From: Albifimbria verrucaria
Taxonomy: Eukaryota > Ascomycota > Sordariomycetes > Hypocreales > Stachybotryaceae
DNA: 64,000 bases
NCBI GenBank assembly: GCA_020081605.1
Contig: JAHREC010000011.1
Location: 4,650,001 to 4,714,000 of the forward strand
Reading direction: 5' to 3'
In this document: piece after piece, positions 12,592 to 23,786 of the stretch
Position numbering within the stretch: position 1 is the stretch's first letter
Layout of the letters: each line of letters starts with the position of its first letter
Notes under the pieces: generated by a model
Database searches by the model: none
What the model saw: only the letters and a program-made list of their open reading frames with translations
What the model was told of the DNA's origin: nothing
Position numbers and translations under genes: made by a program

Positions 12592-15500
12592 ATGCCCGAG
12601 ACCGCGTCGCCCGACAACGTCCCGCTGCCTGCTGCGCAACTTGACACCCCAACGTCCAGGACGCCCAGGACGACACGACCTCGTCGCGTCCCGATCCCCA
12701 GGATCATCTCGACGGCGTTGCTGGTCTTGGTCCCGCACAGCAGAATGGTGAGGACTACGCTGTCACCAGCGGGCAGGCGGACGACTATGCGATAGCCTCA
12801 GACGCGGCCGAGGCCAATGGCGAATCGGCGCACGACCACTTGAACGGCCATGTCAACGGCGAAGATGACGAGCGACCGTTCAAAAGACGACGGACGCGCG
12901 ACTCGACTCCTCCCCGACTCCCCAACGAAAACCCAAGCCCGTCTCCCCGCCATGGAAGCGGATCGACGCCGACGGGCCAACCTCCTTTACCGAGAACGGT
13001 CGGCGCAAATCAGGTCGAATAAACACTCTTCCACTCGATCTGTTACCTCAGGGCAAGAAACGCCTGACAAGGCGTGCCGTAAATGGCACACACGATTCGA
13101 CGCCCAAGAAACAAGAGCCTGCTCCACCTGTCCGGTCGTCGCGTCTTTCCAACGGTGCCAGCGTTCAGAAACCGAGTCCTGCGGCCAAAGTCACGCCTAG
13201 ACGATCTGCTCCTGTCACCACGCCCAAGTCGGCGGCTAAAAAGCCAGCACCCGAACCGCGAACATCATCCCGGACCACGCGCCGCCGAACGCCCTCCCCA
13301 CCACCTTCGTCCCGACAAAACACTCGACTCCGACGTACCTCACGACTTGCAGCCGGAGACGCTGACGAGACGAGTCCGAAGCATGAACTCAGACACTCGA
13401 CCCGCAACGAGACCAATCGACCAACGCGCATCAACCTGCGCGTCAGCCGATCAGGCGTTATTCCTCTTGTTCATCCTGATCAAGTTCGGAAGAGGCCTAA
13501 AATTGGAGAAAGCTTTGAGGATTTCTGGGCTCGCGCTGGCAACATTGCGGTCGAGGATGGCGGTCTTCTAGCATCCGAGGACGGGCCCATGTATACCGAC
13601 GAACTAGCTGAGAAGGATGCGCAGGTCATTGTCAGGATCGAGGATGAGGCCGAACCAGGCGGCTTGCTTTCTCAGGAGAGATGCTCTATCTTTGTTCCCG
13701 AATCGCTGGAAGAGCCTCCGCGGCAATGGGCCAGACAGGATCATTTGGTAAAGGCCATGTCTAATTTCCGTAAGCTTCTTCTGGCAGAACAGCAACGACA
13801 CAAAGCGACGGCAAAGAGACTTGCCGAGGCCTGCCGAGACGAATGGATCAAGCGACAACCAAAATCAGCTGAACAGTTGGAGGCAGAAGCTAGAGTGCTA
13901 TGGCTGGCACGCTATCGTCTTGTAGTCAGGGCACTCTTTGGAACTTGGGAAAACGTTCGTGTTGAGGTGAACCGCCGTCGGTTGGAGGAATGGGAAGCCG
14001 AGGAGCAAAGACGTGTCAAGGCTGCCCTGAATGAGGCTGTAAACCAATCAGAGATGAGACTTCAGGCTCAGCGCGCAGGTTTAGATTCGGAGCTACCGTC
14101 AGATGAGGATGGTTTCGACGATCTTAGCGACGACGCCAGCCTTGCCGAAGGCGATGACGACGGTGCAAACTCGGAGCTACTTTCCCAAGACAGCGAGGAT
14201 GATGGTGAGAATGGCGACGCCGAGGATGATGAGGATGAAGACAATGGCGAAGATAGCGACATTATGTCATCATCTGACGATGATGAGATGGAGGACCTGA
14301 AGGAGGGTGGAGATGAAACGCTGACTCAAGAAGAGTTGCGAGCCAAATACGCAAATATCCCTAGCTTGAACGAATCCGCAGGCGATGACCAGGCGAAAGC
14401 GGAGGATAAGGACGAAGGCGCAACTGAGGCTGCGACAGCTACCGAGGTTGACGCTGAGGATACCAGCGACGAGTCAGTCGACATGGACGACGATATGGGT
14501 TCCAGCGATGATATGGATAGCGATGAGGATGAAGACGAAGTGGATGACGATTCCGAAGAGGAGGGTTCTGAGGAAGAGGCTGGTGGATTGCTGGGTCTAT
14601 TCTTCGGCAAGTCGGAGCTGAAAAAGATGAAAGAGGAGGAGGTAGAGACGGAGGAGCTGGAAACAGCAACAGAACCGGCGGAGCCTGAAGAAAAAGAAAC
14701 GCCAGTCGTGGATAATGACGCTGAAATGAAAGACGCTTCTCCAGAGATTGACCGAGTTAATTCTGAAGATGAAGCCCACAACGTCATTGACGAGGACGAG
14801 GTTTCACTGGTCCGCCACCCGGACTCAGAGCATGGAGATGTAGCAGATGATGCTTCAGCTCCTATAGAGGAGGTGAATGGCGATACTGAGGCCAAAGCTG
14901 CTTCCGACACACCTTTGAAAGACCTGGAGAATCCTGAGTCCAACGATCAACCCCTCGCCGAAAACGAGACATCCGATCAGCTGCCACCGACAGAGGTTGA
15001 AAAGGAGGATATTTCAATGACGGATGCTACGACTGAAAACGCACAAAGTGCTAAGATTGCTGAGTCAGATGAAATGGTGAACGAGAAGCAGGATCTCGTA
15101 TCTGATGCGGTCGAGAAAGCCGTCAGTCCCGATACAAACCAGCCAACAAACCCTCCTAGTGTTGATCCAAGCCAGTCACCGCCGACCTCAGAGACAAAGC
15201 CGTCCGAAGTTGATGCCTCATCAGTAGGCGAATTGGCTCTGGCCAAGTCAGGGGCCCGTCGTTCTGCGTCTTCCCAGCCAGACTCGACTCACAAAACAGA
15301 AGTCCCTTTCTTACTACGTGGTACGCTACGAGAGTATCAACGCGATGGATTGGATTGGCTTGCTGGTCTGTATGCAAACAACACGAACGGGATCCTTGCA
15401 GACGAAATGGGTCTCGGAAAGACTATTCAAACAATTGCTTTACTTGCTCATCTGGCTTGCCAACACGAGGTTTGGGGTCCGCATCTGGTGATTGTCCCTA

Positions 15501-17963
15501 CCAGCGTTATGCTCAACTGGGAAATGGAGTTCAGAAGTGGTGCCCAGGCTTTAAGATTTTAGCGTATTATGGCTCGCAGGAGGAGCGTAAGCGCAAACGA
15601 CAAGGCTGGAATAATGACGATGTTTGGAATGTCTGTATCACCTCCTACCAGCTGGTTCTTCAAGACCAGCAGGTTTTTAAACGTCGACGTTGGCATTACA
15701 TGATTCTTGATGAAGCTCATAACATCAAGAATTTCAAATCTCAGCGCTGGCAGACGCTTCTTGGTTTCAACACGCATTCGCGACTGCTACTTACCGGTAC
15801 CCTCTTCAGAACAACCTCACCGAGCTTTGGTCTTTGCTATTCTTTCTGATGCCCTCGGAGAATGGAGTTGGGGATTTGCTGACCTTCAAGAATTTCACGA
15901 CTGGTTTCATAAACCAGAGTCTCAAATCCTGGAGAGTGGTCGAGAACAAATGGATGACGAGGCGCGAGCTATCATCTCCAAACTCCACAAAGTGCTGCGA
16001 CCATACCTGCTTCGCCGACTGAAAGCCGATGTCGAGAAGCAAATGCCGGCCAAGTACGAACATGTGGAATTCTGCAGACTATCTAAACGACAACGAGAAC
16101 TCTACGATGGCTTTCTCTCACGCGCAGACACCAAACAGACTTTGGCGTCGGGCAATTACATGTCCATTATCAATTGCTTGATGCAGCTACGAAAAGTTTG
16201 CAACCACCCTGACCTTTTCGTCGATCGCCCAATCACCACCTCCTTCCGAATGTCCAAGTCTATTGCTACGGAGTATGAGTTGACGGAACAGCGCATTCAG
16301 CGTTCACTCTTGGCTGAAAAACCTATGAGTGTTGTCAATCTTGGTTTCCTGAACTTGATTCCTACCCAGTATGAGCATTTGTCCAATACTGAGGCCGAGC
16401 GCATTGCTCAGTTGAGCTCTCATCGCCCTCTGATGGACCTGCGTGAGGCGCAAAAGTACGGGCCCAAAGCGCGTTTGCTAACCTCGACCCGAGCACTGTA
16501 CAATCAAACATTGCTTATTTAGAGAGCGCTGCTCGCTGGGGTCGATTCGAAGAGCTACAGCACTGCGTATACCTCAATGCTCTCCGTCGTCAACAGCGAC
16601 CCATCTATGGTAAACGCTTGGTTCAATTGTTAACTATTGGAGCCGACAAGCGCCCCTGCCGCCCTCGGCCAAGAGTACCGTCAAAGATCATGAGTTGGTT
16701 TGAGGACGACTCAACTTTCGTCCATGCCATGATACCCTCTCTTGAACAACGCGCCGATGGTCTGAAGACTACTATCGAGAAATTCTCGTGCGTTACTCCA
16801 GCGGTAGTAACTCGTGATGTGTCACAGGTCTTCCTTGGAAGAAAGGGGTTGAAGCGTTTACAGACGAGGACCTGAAGCTGTCTGCACCAGTCCGTTGGGC
16901 ACCATTCCTTCCAAAGCAAGCTCCTCTGGACCCATGGCACGAAGCTCGAATGCGATTGACAATTCAATTCCCTGACAAGCGACTGCTGCAGTACGATTGT
17001 GGCAAGCTTCAGGTTCTCGACAAATTGCTGCGCAAGCTTCAAGCAGGCGGACACCGAGCTCTAATCTTCACACAGATGACCAAAGTTCTCGACATTCTCG
17101 AACAGTTCCTTAATATTCATGGTCATAAGTATCTACGTCTTGATGGTGCTACAAAGGTTGAACAACGTCAAATCTTGACGGACCGTTTCAATAACGACCC
17201 TCGTATCCTCTGCTTTATCCTGTCGACCCGTTCCGGTGGTCTTGGCATCAACTTGACCGGTGCCGACACCGTCATCTTCTATGACCAGGACTGGAATCCA
17301 GCCATGGACAAACAGTGTCAAGATCGATGCCACCGTATTGGGCAGACTCGAGACGTTCATATTTACCGACTCATCAGTGAGCACACTATCGAAGCCAATA
17401 TTCTTCGCAAGGCCTCACAGAAACAAATGCTTGACGATGTGGTCATTCAAGAAGGAGAGTTTACAACAGACTACTTCAACAAGATATCGGTGAGGGATGT
17501 GCTCAGCGACAAGGTTGACTTTATGAGCGAAGGCGTCTCAGCTGCTGATGCAGCGTTGGATCGTGTGCTTGGTGGTCCAGACAGTAGCAAGGACCAACGG
17601 ACTGTCGGACGCGTTCTCGAACAAGCGGAAGATAAAGAGGACGTGGCAGCTGCGCGAGTAGCAGAGAAGGAGATTCAAGCTGACGATGCTGACTTTACCG
17701 AGAAGCCCAGCAATCCTGCGTCAGGTGCTTCAACTACGCGACAAGGCACGCCAGCTGGCAAATCTGTGTTGGAAGGTGGATTGGACGAGGCGATTGATGC
17801 TCAAGCCGAAGAAGACGTCGAGCATAACGCTTGGGGAGAAGATTCGAACGATTGACGATTACATGCTTGGCCTGATGGCTGAGCAGTTGAAGAACACAAA
17901 GTTGGAACTACCCAAGGACAAGAAGAAGGGGAAGAAAAAGGAAAAGATACAAGAAAGCGATAA
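12592..17963 (+). CDS. SWR1: SWR1 chromatin-remodelling ATPase (nine frame breaks, reads through as one gene)
   Basis: Catalytic subunit of the SWR1 complex, which exchanges H2A for H2A.Z in nucleosomes. From the ATG at 12592: a disordered basic N-terminus with an NLS-like FKRRRTRD; an HSA helix (about 13720-14010, RQWARQDHLVKAMSNFRKLL); a very acidic linker of about 400 residues; SNF2 N-lobe at 15320 (Walker A DEMGLGKT, DEAH at 15711); a long insertion; helicase-C lobe from about 17000 (GHRALIFTQMTKVLD, SGGLGINLTGADT, QCQDRCHRIGQTRDV); and a basic end at 17963. Inferred breaks: 12647-12650, about 12909-12915, 15532, 15800-15802, 15870-15873, 16482-16483, 16845-16848, 17833-17836 (two bases) and 17940-17941. 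Adding ten bases makes the span exactly divisible by three and gives 1,793 residues, the usual fungal size. No intron is needed. Confidence 0.96.
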
Positions 17964-18386
17964 CGGGCGCAATGTCCCGACATGTTATGTTTCTCTACTC
18001 CACAAATGTATGTTAATGATTGCAAGCAACCTGGTTTGCGACAACTGTACCATATGTATTCGGTCCTGGAGGGCAAGGTTGGTAAAAGAGTCAAAGGCTT
18101 GGAGATGGTTCGCGTCATGGGGCTGTAGATGGCATACTGCATATGGATTGGGACTTGGGGACGGCGTCTTACGACGGAGGAGTTTGGAATTGGCTACGGT
18201 CACGTTTTGTTTTGCATAGGATGCATTTGTAGAACAGCGATAAGTTGAAAAAGCATTTTTCTTATGAAAGCTTTCTATGTGTAATAAATATAGTAAAGTG
18301 TACAAGAAGGTTCGTTTGCGTGAAGCGTGCCCTGGAAACAAGAGGTGCTCCAGGGACACATGTAGGGTTTACAAGCAGATCATGAC
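17964..18386. other. Short convergent intergenic region
   Basis: 423 bp between the stop codons of SWR1 and the polygalacturonase. It should hold both 3' UTRs; an AT-rich run around 18,240-18,300 is a plausible place for poly(A) signals. Confidence 0.5.
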
Positions 18387-19530
18387 TTAAGAGCACTTGG
18401 CGCCGCTGCCGCTGGGGATACCCTGGCAGGTCTTGGTCTTCTTGCCGCCGGTAACGTTGATCTTGGACCAGGCCCAGGTCTTGGCGTTGGCGCAAAGAAT
18501 GTAGACGTTGGTGCCGCCGGACTTGACGGAGCCACGGACGTTGTTGATTGTCAGGCCAGTGATGGGGACACCGCCGGTGGGCTTGCCGGTGGGGAGCCGT
18601 TCTGGTAGTCCTGCTGGATGACAATGCCGTACTTGGCAATGTTCTCGAGCTCGATGTTGTCGTAGGTGATGTCAGAGACGGAGCCAGTGGCGCCGGAGAC
18701 GGTCTTGATGCGGACACCGTTGTCGGAGTTGGAGATCTTGGAGTTGAGGATGCGGACCTTCTTGACGACGTTGTCGGAGCGGCCGCCGACGGAGCCAATG
18801 GAGAGACCATGGCCGCCGCTGCACTGGCCGCCGGTGAAAGTAATGTCAGTACCAGAGTTGATGGCAAGGCAGTCATCCTGGTTCTTGACGACGGCGCCGG
18901 AGATGGTGACGCCGTTGGAGGAGCCAACGTCGAAAGCGTCGGTGTTGTGGCCGCCCTTGCTGTCGCCCAGGAGTTGTCGATGTGGACGTTGGAGACGGTC
19001 AGGCCGGTGGCCTGGTTGATGCTGAAGGCCTGGACGGGGGTGTTGAGAACGTTGAGGCCGTTGATGGTGGAGCTGGTCATCTTGTGGGCGCTGAAGAACT
19101 TGGGCTTCTTCTTGCCGCCGTTGCTGCCCTTGGTATCCCACCAGCGCTGGCCCTGGCAGTCGATGACGTGGCCGGCAGCGCCGTCGATGGTGAGCTTGTT
19201 GCCAGTGAAGGAGATGAGGGACCCTCCCACTCCTTGTAGCCGAAGGTGGTCTTGCCCTTGAAGGTAACCTACAAGTGTGCTTGTTAGTCATGGGTTGTTG
19301 ACGTTGCTGCGAGGTCAAAGGCTTACGTGAGTGCCATCCTTGAGACCAGTCAGGTCAAGGGTGGTTCCGGCAGGGACGGCGATGTTGTTCAGGACAATGG
19401 TGGTGCAGCTGGTCTTCTGCTTGATGGCGGTGGCGGCATCGGTGAAGGTGCAAGCGGCGCGGACCTCGGGGACCGGGGAAGCGACGGCGACGGACGCAAG
19501 AGCGCCGAGAGCGAAGAGAATGGAGTGCAT
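18387..19530 (-). CDS. Endopolygalacturonase, GH28 (secreted)
   Basis: Hydrolyses alpha-1,4 links in homogalacturonan (pectin) outside the cell. The ATG at 19530 opens a signal peptide ([17 protein letters not shown]) and a short propeptide. GH28 signatures are present in order: [29 protein letters not shown] and VRIKTVSG. The C-terminus [11 protein letters not shown] has the expected terminal Cys. One intron at 19269-19326 (58 nt). Three one-base gaps are inferred at 19218-19220 (between WEGP and LISF), 18966-18968 (NSW/GDS) and 18591-18594 (NGSP/TGK); corrected length is 362 residues, typical of endo-acting enzymes. All catalytic Asp and His residues are present, so the enzyme should be active if the gaps are sequence errors. 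Together with the GH30 gene at 34-35.7 kb it indicates a plant-associated or saprotrophic habit. Confidence 0.95.
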
Positions 19531-22500
19531 GGTTGCTTGTAAGAGAACGACAAGGCAGTATCAAACCGCGTTATGTGTAAGTGAATGTAAGGAGAAAGAG
19601 AGTGAGAGTGGGCTAGTTGAGGCCTGTGTAAAGAATGACTGAAGAGCAGAGCACTGGCTGAAGACTCGCAACAATTGCAGCTGCTCCCGTGGTATTATAT
19701 GATATCTACGATCCTACTACTATCCAGCCTCAGGAGACATCAAGTGCCGTTTTTCCCGTGTAAATGACAAGGAGTTCGTATCTTCGGTATGGGCCCCTAC
19801 CTGATGTCGATATCACAGTAGCCTCCACTTAAGCAGTTGTCTCATTTTAACGCTGAAAACAAGCCTCACTCCACAAAGGACGAAAACCCGGCGCCAAGGG
19901 CAATGCAGTTAGCTCCTGGCGGGCGTCAAAGCTGCAGCTCACCAGGCCGTGCCTGGACGCTTCTCGGAACCGGATCGGGCGGCACGATGGCGGAGCTCCG
20001 GTGGGTTACGCCATGCCGGATTCCGATCGCCTGGGACCGGGGTAGCGAGACCCAAACCCTGCGCAATTGGTGGAAAGTCGTCCATGGAAGGTTCCTGGAG
20101 GAATTTCTTCTGCGCTCGGTCTGTTCATGCAGCGGGAGGGCGACTAATAAAGATGAAACGGCGCGGTTGACCTTGCGGGGGCTAGACGCAAACCGGACGG
20201 TTGCCGCAACTAGGGGCCTGCTTGTAGATTGATATTGTTTACGGTGCTGGGTCCTGTATACGCTAGATGTTTCGCTGGGTCATCCCTTTTCGAAAGATTG
20301 ATTAGTCGATGGGTTGTTTTGTTGGGCATGACTTGTGGTGACGGATACCCACGTGGAGAAACCGGCGTGATGGCCTGATGCGATAGGACCAAGACGATGG
20401 GGGCATTGATACATTCGTCACTTGATGTTTAGGAAACATTATCTGCTTGGTAACTACTACTGCGTTTTCATTAATCATCTTTTCAGTCCCCGACCGACAC
20501 TACTGTCTCAGCCTCCGCGGGCTCCGTGGCTCGCCGTGATCCGAGTAGGACGGTATCGATGGGCAGCCCCAGCTTATGTCCTTTCCATGTCGCGTCCATG
20601 ACAGTAAACTCAGGTCCAAGATACACCCAGGCCCGAACGGTGTAGCGGTAACATGTTGCCCGCAGGGCAAAGTCGGTTGAACACTATTCGCAGTTATCTT
20701 GTATCTTGGGCCCGGAAGCCGTCGCGATACATTGCCTCGCGCGTGGATCGGTAGAAGCCGTTCCGGGGCTCCTGCTCGTCCGTGCTGAGCCGTCGTTGTC
20801 GATCATAGCGTATGTGGCCGCACAAGACAATGGGTCGATGTTATAGAGTGAGGGTATGGAGTGGTCCGGCTGCCCGATCCACGCCACGAGTGGCACGTAC
20901 CGGTTCTTGGCGACTTTGGGAACAAGAGTCCAGCTACAGAATGTAGCGTCACAGTCGTTCCTGTGCCGTGCGCCGGACTGCGTTGCGGCCCAAGCAGCCT
21001 CACGAGACGTCGTCAACATTCTGCCTGCTGGGCTCCGAGGTGGGTGTACTTGAGCGCTATGAACGTGGTGATGGTTGAGATTCACCAGCCGGCAGTGGTG
21101 TAAGCACCTTGTTCCGGCTTACCACATAGCCACGGTGTGTTTTCTGCGAGGCCGTGGAGGCCCACATCAGCAACTCGATGCAACATCAATTCAATGCAGT
21201 CTACAGGTCGAGACGACCCCTCAAGAGGTAGACGAAATACACGAGCCGGTCCCGGAGGCAGAACTCGAAGAATTGGGGATATGAAAGGATGGAGCACAGG
21301 CTTTGGCACACCATCGAGCAATGAACAGATGGTGAAAATATAAATGCTCGGTTATGAGCTCGAAGATCTGAGCGGGCATCTTGAGGATGTGACATCGGGT
21401 GTCACAGCTTTGGCGGTGCCGAAGAGATGCGTCAACCGAACGTCTCAACAAGGGTCATGTTGATAACTAGGCGGGTGAGTATGCTTAAGAGGCGGATGTA
21501 TTGTTAATAAGTGTCGACGAGGAAGAGATGGAGTGGAGGTTAGGGTTGTGATCATTCGAAAGCAAGACGACAGCTTCGACTACCACCAGGCTCCTTGAGC
21601 ATCTCTGACAAACCGAATTTGTTATCCTGAAGTAACCAAATGCTAACAGTGTTGACGGAACGATTCGAGATGATGGAGAATTAGAAAGGACTTTTTGTGA
21701 TACCACAATGGCTGTTTAAAAGTGCCTTAAGGTAAGTCTCAGGGTAGATTTTGTAGTGAAAACGTGTAGCGTAGCACAGATTGCAAACACGTGGATAAAC
21801 GTATACTCTGTTGTTCTAGAAGTTAAGTACAAAACATTGCCAATTTTAAAACTATGCCAAGTTAGACGAAAAGAATGAATTTAGTTGACCGTGTTTGTAA
21901 GTATGTTTCATCGTCATCCAACCTGGCTGTCGTTTGTGGTAGGCATGAAGTTGCATCGTGCTTAGCTTAAAATTAGCGATAGTGTGTAGTCATAACAGCA
22001 TTGTTATAGTTCGTGACCAGATTGGGATTCCCATGGTACGGTTGAGGCTCAATTTCTCAAGTTTGAAGCTATATGGAAGGGCAAATTATTTACATCTCCA
22101 TCATGAGCTATAGGTTAGGTGGCTCGACGCCTCGACAAGTTTGTGTAACGAACCATCATGAACCAATCGAAACCGGCGTTGAACAAAACCACGATGCAAA
22201 AATCAGCCGATGATGTTGGTGGCTCGTTCTGAAACACGAACCCTGGGGCGTTGGACCCCGGTCATGCATCAGCGAAGGAGTCTCAGAAGGAGTCATCTAA
22301 GGGGAAACGCGTCGACACAATCGCAGAAGCTGGCATTTGGGACGAAGCCTTGTGGGGTCGCAATGGCTTTCAAGACCTGGCTTTCGGAATATTATTTTGA
22401 CATGTCTCGGTTTGTCGTGGATTGTCTCCTTTAGTTGAAGGCTTTGGCATGTAACGTCGCGCGATGGATGGATGCCACAAGCCACGGGCCATTTCCAGAT

Positions 22501-23786
22501 GGAGCAAGTCGAACCAGCCACCGCCACAGACGTCTGCTTTGGGTTAAAAGGTGCATCAAATAAGAAATAAGGGGCTCCATAACTTACAGCATCCTTACAT
22601 GCTATGCTCTGCTCTGCTCTACTCTACTTTGCTTCCATGACGACTTGTCTGGAAAGGACCGGGGAATTATGGTGGTAGTCTTCCGATGCCCTACATGTAT
22701 GATTTTCTCCCGTTTGTTCTATTCATTTTGTTTTCTCTTACGTTTACAATGTTATTACTGGGATCAACGGTTCATCTCCGAGGAGCCCGTTCTATAAGAC
22801 AGGTATGTACATATAATAGCACAGTCCCAGCTGGTTGGTTAAGGCCAGCAGGTACCTGAAGCCTGGAACTTTATCAGTGTTTAAGTCTATCAATTCCCGC
22901 GATAGCCGGAGAGTACAGAGTACCTACTTGGATGGATCACTTATTCGCCCAGAAAAGACACATCTCTAGCACAGTAGCATCGGGCTCCGAGCCGTTCCCG
23001 CCGCGCCTGGCCCAGGCATTTAATTGCATGGCATGCGCCAATGCTATCCATGATCTCACGGTGAAGTCACGCCCCCACGGCTGTACCTGGAACCTCGAGG
23101 GGCTCCCTGTAGAACCCCTGTAGAATAGCGCACCGTAGCGCAGCCATCGGCCCTAATGGGACTGGAAACGCCGCTAGGGCACGCGGCTTGTACCTATACA
23201 TGCAGCTGTACCTGGGCCGCGACAGGGCGGCAGCGGGAGGTACGTACCCACACCGCGACTTTCCCCATAACCATGTGCACTGCGCTGTGCGGTATGCTGT
23301 TGTAGGTTGTAGGTTGTGGGTTACAGGTACCTGCAAAGGTTGTTAGCCTGACCTTTGTTCCTTGATTCCGACTGCGATCCTCAAGCTTCATCACTGCATC
23401 TCCGGGTCCTCGCGTTGGGGAATCACCGACCCTTTCCCTCGCATTCACGACCTCGACAGCCCTTTCCTCGTCATCCGATCGCACGTCCATCCAGAAAACA
23501 CCAGCTATCGTCCGATGCGCGAATCGATACCGTCTCTCCTGTCCAACATCGTCTCCTCCCCTTAGGTCCCCTCGCGTCGGATGTCCAGCTGCTGCTCGGT
23601 CGACTGCGCCGCCGCTGGCCTCGTCGCCCCGGGATTCCTTGAGACCCTATAACATTGGCCCGAGTCCTCTCCATCACCTGTACACTGGCAATCGCACATC
23701 TCCGTCCTCGAGTCTACGGTGCGGGACCTTGACCCTCTGCCGGCGCGCCTTTCAGGAGCCATGCAGGCGGCAAGGGGAGGCCTGAG
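19531..23786. other. Gene-poor stretch, 4.3 kb
   Basis: I find no protein or RNA gene I can support. The left part (19.8-20.2 kb) is GC-rich, the middle (21.5-22.2 kb) AT-rich. A CTCTG/CTCTA simple repeat lies at about 22,606-22,628. The last few hundred bases, with pyrimidine-rich tracts, are the promoter and 5' leader of the kinase gene. Open frames of up to 133 codons exist but have no family resemblance, no good start context and no spliced extensions. Confidence 0.45.
22606..22628. repeat. CTCTG/CTCTA short tandem repeat
   Basis: Four to five copies of a CTCTG/CTCTA pentamer within the gene-poor stretch. Simple slippage repeat. Confidence 0.6.

Noticed and set aside
14326..14943. Minus-strand Ser-rich frame of 205 codons
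   Set aside because: Mirror of the Asp/Glu-rich linker of SWR1 (GAx/GAy codons read as Ser/Thr-rich on the other strand).
15532..15873. Frame changes in SWR1 read as introns
   Set aside because: There is no GT-AG pair with branch site at any of the sites; single-base gaps in homopolymer or doublet runs explain all of them.
18666..19261. Plus-strand frames over the polygalacturonase
   Set aside because: Antisense shadows of GH28; catalytic motifs are on the minus strand.
19837..20232. Plus-strand 131-codon frame
   Set aside because: No recognisable motif, biased composition, no spliced continuation; lies in the polygalacturonase promoter region.
20684..21085. Minus-strand 133-codon frame
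   Set aside because: Overlaps plus-strand frames of similar length in a GC-rich patch; no family resemblance.
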